From: Arctopsyche grandis
Taxonomy: Eukaryota > Arthropoda > Insecta > Trichoptera > Hydropsychidae
Length of the DNA: 64,000 nt
Direction of reading: 5' to 3'
Assembly (NCBI RefSeq): GCF_051622035.1
Contig: NC_135365.1
Location: 14,240,001-14,304,000, forward strand
Shown here: positions 22,889-33,718 of the stretch, one piece after another
Layout: each line of letters begins with the position of its first letter
Position numbering within the stretch: the stretch's first letter is position 1
Position numbers and translations under genes: made by a program
The notes under the pieces: generated by a model
Database searches by the model: none
Seen by the model: only the letters and a program-made list of their open reading frames with translations
What the model was told of the DNA's origin: nothing

Positions 22889-24729
22889 ACTGTAAGGTAA
22901 TCCGTCAGCGTAATAATAAATTAATTCGCCAGCGTCGAAATGATGACTGAATGTGTGTGTTTCTTCGTGGATGTGTGTATGTGTGTACGCTGTCGCGCAG
23001 CGCATCTGACGCTGTACATTCTACAGAACTACCACCCGTTCCAACTCACTCAATATCAGAAGCACATGTCAGACGCTCCACACTCCCCCACTTCCCCGCG
23101 TCTCCTCGACACGATTGGTCGTCACCCCACATACCTATGCATAACGTATACTCCCGGTATTTTTTGAAATCCCCATACTTGTCGACGCGTCCGCCACATA
23201 CATACCCAAAAACTTACATACATCGCGTCCGTTTTTATATATATTATATTATACATACATAATTTTTTTTTACACAAACCCAAACTCATTTTAAAAAACG
23301 AAATATGTAATATATGATTTTAAATATAATTGTTTTAAGTTTATAACGAGCATTTCTAATTATTTTTTATTCGAATACCTGCAATGACGAAATCGTGTGA
23401 AATATGAAAGCAGTACAACTTTTTACATTTTCATTGATAAGTGGTTCTTCCGATCTTTGTACAAGAACAGTACATCAGAACGCACCCTATACATACAATC
23501 ACACCCTTTTTGCGAACTCCTTGTGCTCGTTATAATCAATTTTGACTAGTTTATATGGTTCGCAAAAAACAAAAAAAAAGTTTGTCATTCATCGTCAAGA
23601 AATAAAATCATATTCAATTTGTATTAGGAATGTCAAATTTTGAATAACAACGGTCTGTTCGTTACGCTCAGCTGAAATAATCGCGTATTGTAGTTACCTG
23701 TTTCAAAAAGGTGTGAATATTGGCCGCTGTAGAATTATTGACTTCTATTGACATTGTGCTAACTTACAGATGTTTGAATATCTTCTGTCAAATTGTTATA
23801 TAGTTTTTAAATACCATTTGAAATTGTCTTAAATTGTTGGAATTATCGCTTTAATGCTATTTATTTTAGAATTGATTGTCGGTTATTATTTGCAATATAT
23901 TTTTTTTTTACATTAAATTGGCGTCCTCTAGTGAAAAAACGCATAGCACTCGAAGTTTCAATTGTTTTTCATAAATTGCGACTCAACGACATCTCTATCT
24001 TTTCCATTCGAGTTTTCTGTACAATTATGCATATTTCAAACTTATGTATCGATAATTTTAATACGCTAAAATTTCCCCTTATCCTGCCGTTCCGTACGAG
24101 TGCTATTATATATTGGTCTTTTATGAAGTAATTAAGTGGTTCAATATTCTATATGAATTTTTATATAAATTATTATTTTTTATGCTGGATCATAGCGACC
24201 TACAGGTATCCTTAATGGGAAAATACCTGTAATATTAAAAATGAATTGGTCAAATGTATAAAAAATAATCTTATAGTTATATTATCTTGGTATCGTCCCA
24301 ACAGATAAGTCAGATAAAATCAGAACTTTTTTTATTATTAATCTTGTTTGAATTTCAAAATATATATGTCATAGAGAACTCCCAATCAGAATTTCGATCT
24401 GTATCTTGGGTGCATAGCTACATACATATGTATATATTATATACGTAATAAGTTGATGAAATTGTTTTTGAAATTTGTATGCATTAATAAACGAGGGTAT
24501 ACTTTGAGAATACAGGATATTTCATGGCTTGTCCTCTCCAAAGAGGTTGCATGCTGTAACATTTTAACCCTCTTTTTTGAACTATAGCCATAATACCTGT
24601 TATATTTATCAAATTCTTTGGATTACATACATAAATAACCTGTTACGGTAGAATTACCTGTATATTTTTCAATGAGCAACCAGACTTATACCAACTTTAT
24701 GCCAACATTATTATCTTAAAAATGACTTA

Positions 24730-24968
24730 GGGTGAAAACGCACAGCGCGAAATGTGGTATGTGGAACGTCGATAAGTTCTACTACATTTCTAAAAACCGT
24801 TATCAATGACTGTCAAGCAAGGATAAATACAAGGATACAATTTTACCGAACACACCCAGGGGGTCTTTTTTTCCCATGAATTTATTCAATGGATGCCTAT
24901 TTTTTTCGCACGTATAAAAATATCTAAAAAAAACCACGTACCACGTCACGTCGTGTGTGTTTTCGCCC
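24730..24968. mobile_element. MITE family C, copy 1
   Basis: Ends GGGTGAAAACGCAC and, inward from the right, GGGCGAAAACACAC form terminal inverted repeats of a 239-bp element. Subterminal sequences (TATGTGGAACGTC, CACGTACCACGTC) resemble the copies beside it at 24996 and at 37418. The superfamily is not certain; the short TTA to the left hints at Harbinger. Confidence 0.6.
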
Positions 24969-24995
24969 TCAATCTCCTTCAATAATACTATTTTA

Positions 24996-25295
24996 GGGCG
25001 AAAATACACTGAATGGTACGTGGTACGTGTTTTTTTAGATACTTTTTAACTTGCGAAAAAAACGCAGCATCCTTAGCCAATATTCATGGTACTCAGTTCC
25101 AAAAATCACCCCCTGGAGTGTTTTCGGTGGTATTTTATTTCGTATAACCTTGCTTGAATTGTGATCGATAACGGTGAATCCCATATTTGAAGAAATGTAT
25201 CTACTACAATTACACCTGAATTCGGTTTTGGGAACACCCACTGTTACAGCGGCCAATGACATGACGTTCCATACCACTCGGTGTGTTTTCACCCC
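24996..25295. mobile_element. MITE family C, copy 2, adjacent to copy 1
   Basis: Ends GGGCGAAAATACACTGAATGG and, inward from the right, GGGTGAAAACACACCGAGTGG bound 300 bp. It contains CCCCCTGGAGTGTTTTCGGTG, which recurs inverted in the 37418 copy. Only 27 bases separate it from copy 1, so the pair can also fold together. Confidence 0.65.
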
Positions 25296-25482
25296 TATTC
25301 TTGTGTATTTTCAATAGTTTTGCGCAATCTATAATTGTTGGCAAGATTCATGTGACGTTAATCCAGATTGATTGTCACTCGTCGTAATTTTTCGGTTTCA
25401 TGTGAGTCAGACGTAGATATAATTTCATATGAAATTGACACTTTAAAATATTTAAAATATGTTTCCTGCGCAACATAAAATT

Positions 25483-25562
25483 GTAGAGTTAAGTAATTAA
25501 GAATGTATTTTTTTAAATTAGCTAGACGGCTCGAATTATATAAATAAAATAAATAAATAACA
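25483..25562 (+). repeat. LINE 3' end with TAAA tail, copy 1
   Basis: The sequence GTAGAGTTAAGTAATTAAG, then AAATTAGCTAGA, ends in AAATAAAATAAATAAATAA. The same unit recurs at 33640-33718. A conserved 3' segment followed by an AAAT-type tail fits the 3' end of a non-LTR retrotransposon, 5'-truncated. Confidence 0.55.
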
Positions 25563-25734
25563 ATTTTTGGGTTACATCTTTCCAACAACTGACAGCATAA
25601 TAACCCCTGAAATATTTTGACCATTCCCAAGGGGGATTCAACTAAAAGGTTTTCCATACAAAACTTCGAATTAGCTTAAATTTAATCAGAATTAATCTAT
25701 ATATTTTTTAATGAGTAGACCCTTCCCCCCGTGC

Positions 25735-26040
25735 CACTTCACTGGATTACTAAAAATAAAGTTCAAACTTATCTCTACATACATTTGTTAGGAAGGTGGG
25801 CCATATAGGGTAGCTGGTTAAATTATAGAATATCAACATTTAGAATTGTACAAATTCAGAACATTCGAATTTAGAGTATCAAAATGTAGAGAATATAGCG
25901 TTTACTTGTGCTCAGGAATAAGAACTTAGTCAGGTCGAATATTGGTATTCTATCATTTAACCGGCTACCCTATATTGCCCACCTTGCTAACAAATTTATG
26001 TAGGGATAATGAACTTTATTTTTAGTAATCCAGTGAAGTG
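25735..26040. mobile_element. Foldback element with about 85-bp terminal inverted repeats
   Basis: The left arm starts CACTTCACTGGATTACTAAA. The right arm, complementary, ends TTTAGTAATCCAGTGAAGTG. The arms extend inward past CATACATTTGTTAG and GGGTAGC(T/C)GGTTAAAT (about 85-90 bases each), leaving about 130 bases between them. It has no coding capacity, and the superfamily is not assigned. Confidence 0.8.
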
Positions 26041-26194
26041 TCAGGGAAGGAAGGGAAAGAGATGATGGGAAATAGATTGGAACTAAAAATAATGATTTTT
26101 AATAATATTTTTCGAGGAGGGGTTCCATGGCAAATGGACTCAAAGTCAAATATTCATAAAAAATAATGGAAATCGCTCGTCTTTATAATATCCT

Positions 26195-26601
26195 TTAGTA
26201 CATTTTATATGGACATATTCATATATTCCGTAGTGTGTATGTGACGTAGTCGAAATAGTAGCAACTGAAACGGTCTATTAATATTATACATACATCAGTA
26301 AATATCACCGAAACGCTCCATGCAGTATCCAGTTTTCTTTGGCCACTATGAAATTTTTAACGCATGATGTACATAGTGTACACTTAGTAATATTTCGGAA
26401 ACATTGTGACAATATTGACAATACGATGCAAGCAATACATATTGCGCTATATCGTCGCACTCTGTGGTGTATATGTAAGCTGATTTTGCTTTGCACTCGG
26501 CCAAAACTTGCCTAAAAGTGCGCTGCTGTATTGTATGATTACAGGTCGTAATTTCCGTGCACTGCCGTTGTCTTGCACTACTGGATAGTGTGAATAGACC
26601 T
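26195..26601. mobile_element. Harbinger MITE, copy
   Basis: It shares TTTAGTACATTTTATATGGA near the left and GCACTCGGCCAAA, then TGTGAATAGACC at the right with the complete element at 16271. The left terminal 60-80 bases are missing. It is non-coding. Confidence 0.7.
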
Positions 26602-27659
26602 TCACACCTATATTCGAGATGAATTAACATACGATTTATGGTTTGAATTCCCGAAATCGAAAACAAACCTGTTATTTATTTATTGTTACCTAAATGAGCG
26701 ACGATATCAAAAATATGAAATTTAAAATATATAATAAAAATATATAGTGGAAAATATGGTGATATTTGCTGTTGTCATGCTCAAGACGCACCCGACGGTT
26801 ATTTACGGGTGTTTTTAACAGTTTTATATACGGTCAACCCTCCTATGTATAACGCGATAGACCTTACAAAAGAAAACGGCGAAAAATTATGAAGTTAAAT
26901 AAAAAAAATAGAATAGCCATGTAATAATAAAGCGATATAAGGCCTTTTTTCGCTTTTTTAACCCTAGTACGGATACTACAATTTTCTAACACAAATGGAT
27001 ATAATGTTACTTCGGCCTGACTTTCAAAATTTTCATCGTTTATTATGGTATTATACGAAGGGTAATTGATTAAATAAAATATATTTTAACTAAAAATAAT
27101 AAATGGCACCTTAAAAAAAAGTTAGTTGATTTAGTTCATTATAATACAGGTATTATTTTGATTAAAAATAATTTACAACAACCTACGGTTCGCGGGCCGC
27201 ATGCCGTATTTTGGTGGTAAAATTGCATACTTAAAATAACTAAACTTTATTCCATACTTATCAAAATTTTGATGACAATTTATTTTCAAAATGAATATTC
27301 AAAAACTCATTCCGACTCATAATTAGACGAATGGAATGAATTGATTGAAAACAAGGTTTTCTTTGGATATAAAATATTCTTATATTATTGTTTATTTTAT
27401 ACTAAATACTTGACATGGAACTAAGATTGACCTACTAAGGTCCAATGGACACTTCTATCTGGTCGCATTGCAAAAATTTGTTTTATTTTTTTCTAATTAG
27501 CGTATGTCTTAATTTTTTTATTATAATAAAAAATAAGGCAATTAGTCAATAAAGAAAGTAGAGGATTTCAACCAATTTTTGTCTATAATTGAATGATTGA
27601 AATTTTAAGAGGTGAGTGGATCCGATGGACCCACCTTATTCGAATAAGGGTTAACACTT

Positions 27660-28150
27660 CAGTGGCGGCTCGTGAGAATTCAGTGGGGGAGGGGGGGGAG
27701 ATGACTTAGGCTGTAGTAGCTCGTTGACATGCATATTTATTTATTTATTACATGTTATTTTTATTTATTTATTACAGTTAAGCTATAGTGACATTACAGA
27801 TAAACTCCAGGGCGTCACTATAGCTAGGCATATGTATGTATATACATGAAAGAACAACAGATACAGAATTAAAAATTAAATATCAAAATGTAATAAAATG
27901 TAAACAATAAAAAGCATGAAAATAATATAAAGAACAAAAATAAAAAAAATATAACGAAATATGAGAAATTAAATGTGAAAACACATTTACGACCTAAAAA
28001 TTAAAAAATTCCTCGACCAGATCAGCATATTTTAGATTGAACAAATCCAAGTTAACAGAGATCTGGTTGGGGAGCTTGATGCCCCGAGCAACAGGCGACT
28101 ACTATACTATACTGGGAGGGCTGCAGCCCGCATCTCATATCGACTGGTTT
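27660..28150 (-). mobile_element. hAT MITE (CAGTGGCGGCTCGT) split by a LINE fragment
   Basis: The left part (27660-27735) starts CAGTGGCGGCTCGTG and includes GGCTGTAGTAGCTC. The right part (28105-28150) has ACTATACTGGGAGGGCTGCAG. Both parts are reverse complements of the corresponding segments of the copy at 43440. The two halves are separated by a LINE insertion. Confidence 0.65.
27736..28104 (-). mobile_element. LINE 3' fragment (non-LTR), inserted into a hAT MITE
   Basis: On the minus strand the fragment ends in a TAAA-type tail (plus strand TTTATTTATTTATTACA). Upstream of the tail it matches the element at 55110-55530 over GATCTGGTTG and TCAGCA(T/A)ATTTTA. The ORF of the second copy encodes FLNQISVSLDLLHLKFADQ, and the corresponding region here is degenerate. 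The clade is not determined. Confidence 0.6.
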
Positions 28151-28524
28151 AATAATTTTGAACAGGGACACTATCACTAATTTTACTTTTTACATATTAG
28201 CCTCTTATTAGTTTGCTTTCGCAAAAGATTGAGCTAAAATTCGTAGTCTTCTAATCGTTTTGAAACTTTGCCATTTTGCGCTGTTTGCTCAACGATGGGT
28301 ATTTCAATCGATTTTTATACATACATAGTTCAATGGTGAAAGATAATTACGCGGTTTTTCCCACCGCGTATAACAAGGGACAGTTGTACACACACTACAA
28401 CCTTCAGCTAGCGTTTGATCTATGATATGCGGCCAATTTGTCTCGCATCTATCTATTTCTATGAGCACTTCCATTATCGCGGCCAATCAGCACACCCGGC
28501 CTAGCACGCGAAAATTCGCACGTA

Positions 28525-28698
28525 CACTATTTTGGCGCGCAATCACCTCAAAATAAAAAGATGAATATCCGCGATGTCACGTGTCTCCGGTGTGTTGTAG
28601 TGGTGCAGCAGCCTCACCTGTAAAGGCCGCGGTATCTAATCAGTGTGGCGGGCGCGGCTGGTCGCGCTGTCGTGCCGAGACGGACGCGTAGACATGCG
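28525..28698 (+). promoter_or_regulatory. Candidate internal promoter of the TBC1D24 gene
   Basis: This GC-rich, CpG-containing stretch directly upstream of ATG 28699 holds an E2F-like site (TTTGGCGCGC, 28531-28540) and an E-box GTCACGTGTC (28576-28585) that differs by one base from the CLEAR motif. No TATA box is obvious. It would serve the transcripts that start with exon B. An acceptor-like AATCAG also occurs at 28643, so it could alternatively be an internal exon border. Confidence 0.4.
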
Positions 28699-29097
28699 AT
28701 GCTCATTGAGTTGAAAACTTTTCGCGAACACGACGTTGACTGTTACCAGTCGGACGAGGATGAGGAGGACGCCCCCGTCGGCAATGGGGGCTACGGGGGC
28801 ACAGCCGCTCGTGCCTACGGGAGCACCTTCGACGTGGTCGATTCGCCCCCCGCGGCCTGCTTCACCAATTGCTTACCCCTCGTTCCTTATGCAGGTAAGC
28901 GGCTGCCTCTGAAGACTTTCGCCGAGGTGCAGACCCTGCTGCAGCAGGGGCGGAAGCGCGATGTCAAACTGCTCATCAGGGAGAACTCCTGGCCCATCAA
29001 CAGCAGTATGCGGTCGCAGCTGTGGCCTTTGCTGTGCAGACAACACCAGCACAGCAGGTCCATGCTGGACGGCTTCTACTGGGATATGGTCAATCAG
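28699..29097 (+). CDS. sky: Skywalker/TBC1D24 homologue, coding exon B (alternative N-terminus plus TBC start)
   Basis: TBC1D24/skywalker is a Rab-GAP-like protein controlling synaptic vesicle and endosomal traffic. From ATG 28699 the exon reads MLIELKTFREHDVDCYQSDE with an acidic run DEDEEDAP, then the family-specific part from 28895: KRLPLKTFAEVQTLLQQGRK, IRENSWPINSSMRSQLWPLL and MLDGFYWDMVNQ, ending at donor CAATCAG|GTATGC (phase 0). The last part is highly similar to Drosophila skywalker. Site 28894/28895 (TATGCAG|GTAAGC) is preceded by a pyrimidine-rich tract and is in the right phase to accept exon A, giving an alternative shorter junction. The upstream 65 codons are GC-rich and look coding, but have no recognised domain. 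Confidence 0.85.
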
Positions 29098-29449
29098 GTA
29101 TGCCTCCATTTCATCAATTTAATCGTCTCAACTTCATTTAATACCAAAAATTACACAACCATCGTGCTCATTGTACAAACAACCCTCATATAATTAATGA
29201 TTCACTTCGCTAACGATTCAGTATATATTCCTACACTCTTCCGATCGTTTTGATCGTTCAACGATGGAAATTTAAATCGATTCCTGATAGTTCGATGGTG
29301 CAAAAAAATCGTAATAGACACGTTTAAAAATGCAAACATTTTGGTCATCTTGACGTTTAGCGGTCAGTAACCTTATGTGTTTGACTTTCCGCCACCCTCT
29401 CGTTTTGTCAGATATTAATTGTTTAAACGCCTATTACTTTTTCACACTG

Positions 29450-29832
29450 TCTATATATCTATATATGTATATATAAAAATCAATGTTTGTCTGTCTGTCT
29501 GTCACTTATGCAATCCTATACCATTCAACCGATTGCGACGAAACGTACGTGAGTTATTGTGTGCATGTCCGCGATGGTTTCTGTAAAAAAAAAAACGCCC
29601 AAAAACGGGAATGAGTGGCATTGCAACGCAATAATTTCAAATGTTTTCGCGTCGACACCTGCTTGTTAGGGTAAAATAACCAAACAATTGAATAATTTCA
29701 AATTTGTTCGCCGCCTGTGTTTTCCCGCTGCTAAACGGTGGATAAGTCAAATTACCACGACTTTAACTCGGGAATGGGAACGGGAATTGCATGCTTTATT
29801 GTGGAATTGCAACGCATGCCGGGTTCAGCTAG
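29450..29832 (+). mobile_element. Non-autonomous Helitron
   Basis: It begins TCTATATATCTATATATG, followed by the insect-Helitron-like stretch TGTTTGTCTGTCTGTC, and ends CGCATGCCGGGTTCAGCTAG before a T. The 5' TC, 3' CTAG and the upstream GC-rich hairpin-like segment are the Helitron signature. There is no TSD, as expected. It is 383 bp and non-coding. Confidence 0.75.
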
Positions 29833-29874
29833 TATCTTATAAAATTATAAAATTTGCATTATGGGCTCTCATTA

Positions 29875-29880
<6 letters not shown>

Positions 29881-29962
<82 letters not shown>
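29881..29962. repeat. AT dinucleotide tract, 82 bp
   Basis: This is an uninterrupted AT repeat followed by a T10 run, 48 bases downstream of the Helitron end. Confidence 0.95.
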
Positions 29963-29970
<8 letters not shown>

Positions 29971-32900
29971 TTATCTGTCGGCGATGAAATGGCCATGTGC
30001 TGAAATGTCCTAGAAGCGAAAACATGATACAAAATATAACGTCATCTTATATTTTCACTTTTTTTTTAAATTTTCATTCCTCATGACATTTTCTGAACCA
30101 GATCCAGCGAGTTATAGAAGAGTTGATTGTATTTTATCTATGTATTTCCTGTATACCAGCCATCGGCAATCTACACTCATATGTACGCAAGACTAATTCA
30201 AATAATTCGTATATTACAAAGATAAATTTACTTCATCGTTTTTTTGTTCATTTGCTTTGGCACATATTTGGAATTAACAATAGTTACATTTATCAGTGAC
30301 TGTTAGCACCAGGCAGACTTATTGCTACTAATTACTCGATTCAATTTAATATTCATATGTAGCTGTTTAATTAGAGTCTAATGGATTATGTTATGATACA
30401 AAATCGAAATCTTAGTAATGTAAGAAAAATTTTGGCAGCTTTAAGCCTGGGTCACACGTATTAGTGCCGAAATGTCGAAGCATGCCTTGTATATTAACGA
30501 AACTATTGTTATCTGAATGTTTATTATTTCTAACCGACCCGTCATCGTCGTCTGATGTCCTTCCCGTTGTTGAGTCATTTGGGGTCACTTCTTTAATTGC
30601 TACGTTTATTGGGAATGTTTACCATCTTGTTAGCATGGGCTCGTCGAAAACTATTTTGTATATCCATCATTTTGGAATGGTTTTAAAACGGCTACAAACT
30701 GTAACAAGGAAGATAGGCTCCTAAGAGTTACATATATTTACATCATATCTACAGTGGTATGTAAAATCAATCGAATACAACTCTTGAATCAGTATGTCGT
30801 CATTTAGTTTTGTAAACATCACGGTCCGAAGGCAATAACATGACGTATGGTCGTCCTTGATTGGCCTCAATTCGATTACTTTTCTCGGAATGTAATTTCT
30901 TACAGGTACTTTTATAGATCGATGACTTTATTTATGCATATATTGTATCCGTATGAAATCCATTTTAATGTATAATTTTATTTTTTTCTATTGATGTTGA
31001 ATTACGTCAGTGTTGCAACATGCCATTGATAACGTATTACTTGGAAATCATGAATCGTCCTGTTAAAATTGATGCAGTCAGCTTAGGTTAAAGTTTTGAA
31101 TAGGTAAATGTGTCTTATGTGTTCAAGCGTCATATTCGAAGGACAGTCTGTATATTTTCGAACAAAAAAAAAAAAACATTAATGAAAATCGTAGGAAAAC
31201 TACGCGAGCGTTTGACGACGACCGAAATAGCCAACCTGTTGATTACCTATCTTTGTTTTGTATTATACAATGTCATTCTTACGCCGAACAGTTTTCATGT
31301 ACTCACTAACTACATACACGCATCTTTAGATATGATTTAATTTGATACAATTACTCATGTTCCTTATCAAAGGTGTGTGTACTTTGCATTTTGATTTTAT
31401 TGAATTTATTCTAAGAAATTTTCTAATGCTTCTGTTTCGTTGATTGTTTTACGTGTTGGATTTGTATTTTAAAAAGAGCCACGTTATATATCGGTTTGAT
31501 CAATTGCAGCCATAATGAAAATTTTATTTGTCGCCATATTTATTGCATATGCATTGAACGTTCGAGTGTGTGTCGACCTCGAGCTGTTTTTCAGAGATAA
31601 TGATTGTGGCTGTGTTTGAAAAGGTTTGCTTTGTGTAACTTGGTTGATGATGAGGATTATTGGGGGATATTTTTTAGAACAAAAAAATCGTAGGATCGTT
31701 CATTTTGTGCAATTTTTATACAATTCGGAGGCGTCGTTCCTCTATAATTAGAGACGATTTTATCGTTCGTTTAATGAATTTTAATTAGAGCTCGTTAATT
31801 ATCAATCGTCACGGATGTCTGTAACGAAACGCCTCACCTTGAGTTGAGCAGTTTTATTGTTTGTGTTCAAAAGATTGTTTAGTCGCGTGTAAAACTGCAT
31901 CGCACTAATTCAAAGTTTAACCGATATATTTTAACTGACGCTCGAATGGTGCGGGTCCGATCTCAATTTTCAGATCAATCAAGGTCTAAAGAAATTATTT
32001 ATGTATACATGATTCTGCTTAATGGAACCAACCCTTTATGAGTGAGTACTTTAATAAATTTTATACATTTTTATAATATTTTTTTTGTATATATATAAAA
32101 CCAATCCTTATAAACGTGGTAAAATCAAAAAATAGTGAAATAAACTCAAAATATCACGGGAAAAAATGTTTAAAAATACATAAATTTTTGGCTTTTAAAA
32201 TTCGCTAGATAGAGAATTTTAATGCAACAAAAAAAATCACAATCAATAGAAACAACATATGAATATTTATTCCAATACTCCATTTGAGCAAAGCGATACT
32301 ACATTTTGAGTTCAAGTTTTTTAAACGATTATGTCTCATAAACGAGAGTAAACCAACAAAAATCATTATGATATTCGAATTCAATGGATCAAACGTAATA
32401 AAGATTGTTTAGTGATTTTCTTTGTTGCTCTATGTTATCAGAGATTGAAAAGGTATGCTCAAGTGTACTGTCTAATAAGTCTAATAAGAGAATGTAAGGA
32501 TGACTGACCGAAATATGGATTGATGAATACAAGAATTTGAAAGAAATTTGTCCAAGCTGGTCAGGAATTGAATTGGGTTGGATGAGCTTTGATCCATCAG
32601 TGGGTTTTATTTGATCCATCTGTTTTCATTAGAGTTCCATCTGCGTGGGTATTGAAAGGTGTTCAAGAGCCGTCTTGAAATAAGCAAAGACATTATGTGC
32701 GTCGTCTATGCAAAGATTCTGCAAAATATTCATGAAACAATTAGCCTAATTTGTTATGTTGTGCCAATATTGTATTGTTCGCATTGCATCAATATTCCAT
32801 ATGGCGAATGTCGTAGAAGCAGCGTTTCTTAAAAAGCGTTCCGAAGAATTTTGACTTTGAAAAACAAACGCTAGCTAGCATACGCGACATGTTATGGATT

Positions 32901-33469
32901 TATTGTTTTGTTTTTCTTTATAAATCGTCAATGAACAATTGATATTTCTCAGTACAAACCTTGAACAATTGATGTATTGACATTCCACCACAGTTTTTGC
33001 TCAAAATTAATGTACATAATTTTATTGGATGTACTTTAAATTCAATGTTTTCGTTCGCATCAAGGGTAAAAACGTGCAACACGTGGCATTCAACAGTGCT
33101 GTAACATGTTGCACATTTCACTTGGAAGGAAGGTTCTTCACCCTCTTAAATATTTAAAATCCTATGATCTATTCCATTTCTACTATTCCAACCTGTTTAA
33201 AACTCTTGCACAGATTTAAAATGTCATTTTTAAAAATGGCAAAATCTCTCTTTAACTACAATTATGTACATATAGAGATATATGTACATAGTTTTTATAC
33301 TAGAAATAAGGACAAACTAGTTGTAAGGAGAGTAAGAAAAAATAAGACAGCTGGGGGTGTTTTTCACAGGGGTGTGCTCATGTACAATGCCCTCCTTGAA
33401 TGCGTCAGGTCTTCTAAGACCGTGGATGCATTCTTGCGAGGTGCGAGTTGACACCTCTGTGAGGGACAG

Positions 33470-33634
<165 letters not shown>

Positions 33635-33639
33635 TTTAT

Positions 33640-33718
33640 ATTTAAGATTTTAGAGTTAAGTAATTAAGTATGTATTTTTAAATTAGCTAGATAGCTAAAC
33701 TTTTATAAATAAATAAAT
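33640..33718 (+). repeat. LINE 3' end with TAAA tail, copy 2
   Basis: It matches the unit at 25483: AGAGTTAAGTAATTAAGTAT, AAATTAGCTAGA, ending in AAATAAATAAATGAATGG. It is a 5'-truncated retrotransposon remnant. Confidence 0.55.

Larger units (their letters stand above)
19262..28640. other. Long intron, about 9.4 kb, rich in MITEs
   Basis: No exon was recognised on either strand between the two alternative first exons. The stretch contains piggyBac, hAT and Harbinger MITEs, foldbacks, LINE tails and (ACAT)n tracts (listed separately). Otherwise it is AT-rich sequence with short meaningless ORFs. Confidence 0.6.

Noticed and set aside
26346-26666. 106-codon minus-strand ORF
   Set aside because: It overlaps a Harbinger MITE; the segment with ECKAKSAY also appears in the 16271 element as non-transposase sequence.
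29688-29987. ORF ending in IYIYIY
   Set aside because: It is the translation of a Helitron end plus an AT dinucleotide tract.
30464-30724. 86-codon ORF on the plus strand
   Set aside because: It has no homology I can recognise, no splice logic and lies in an intron; such lengths occur by chance here.
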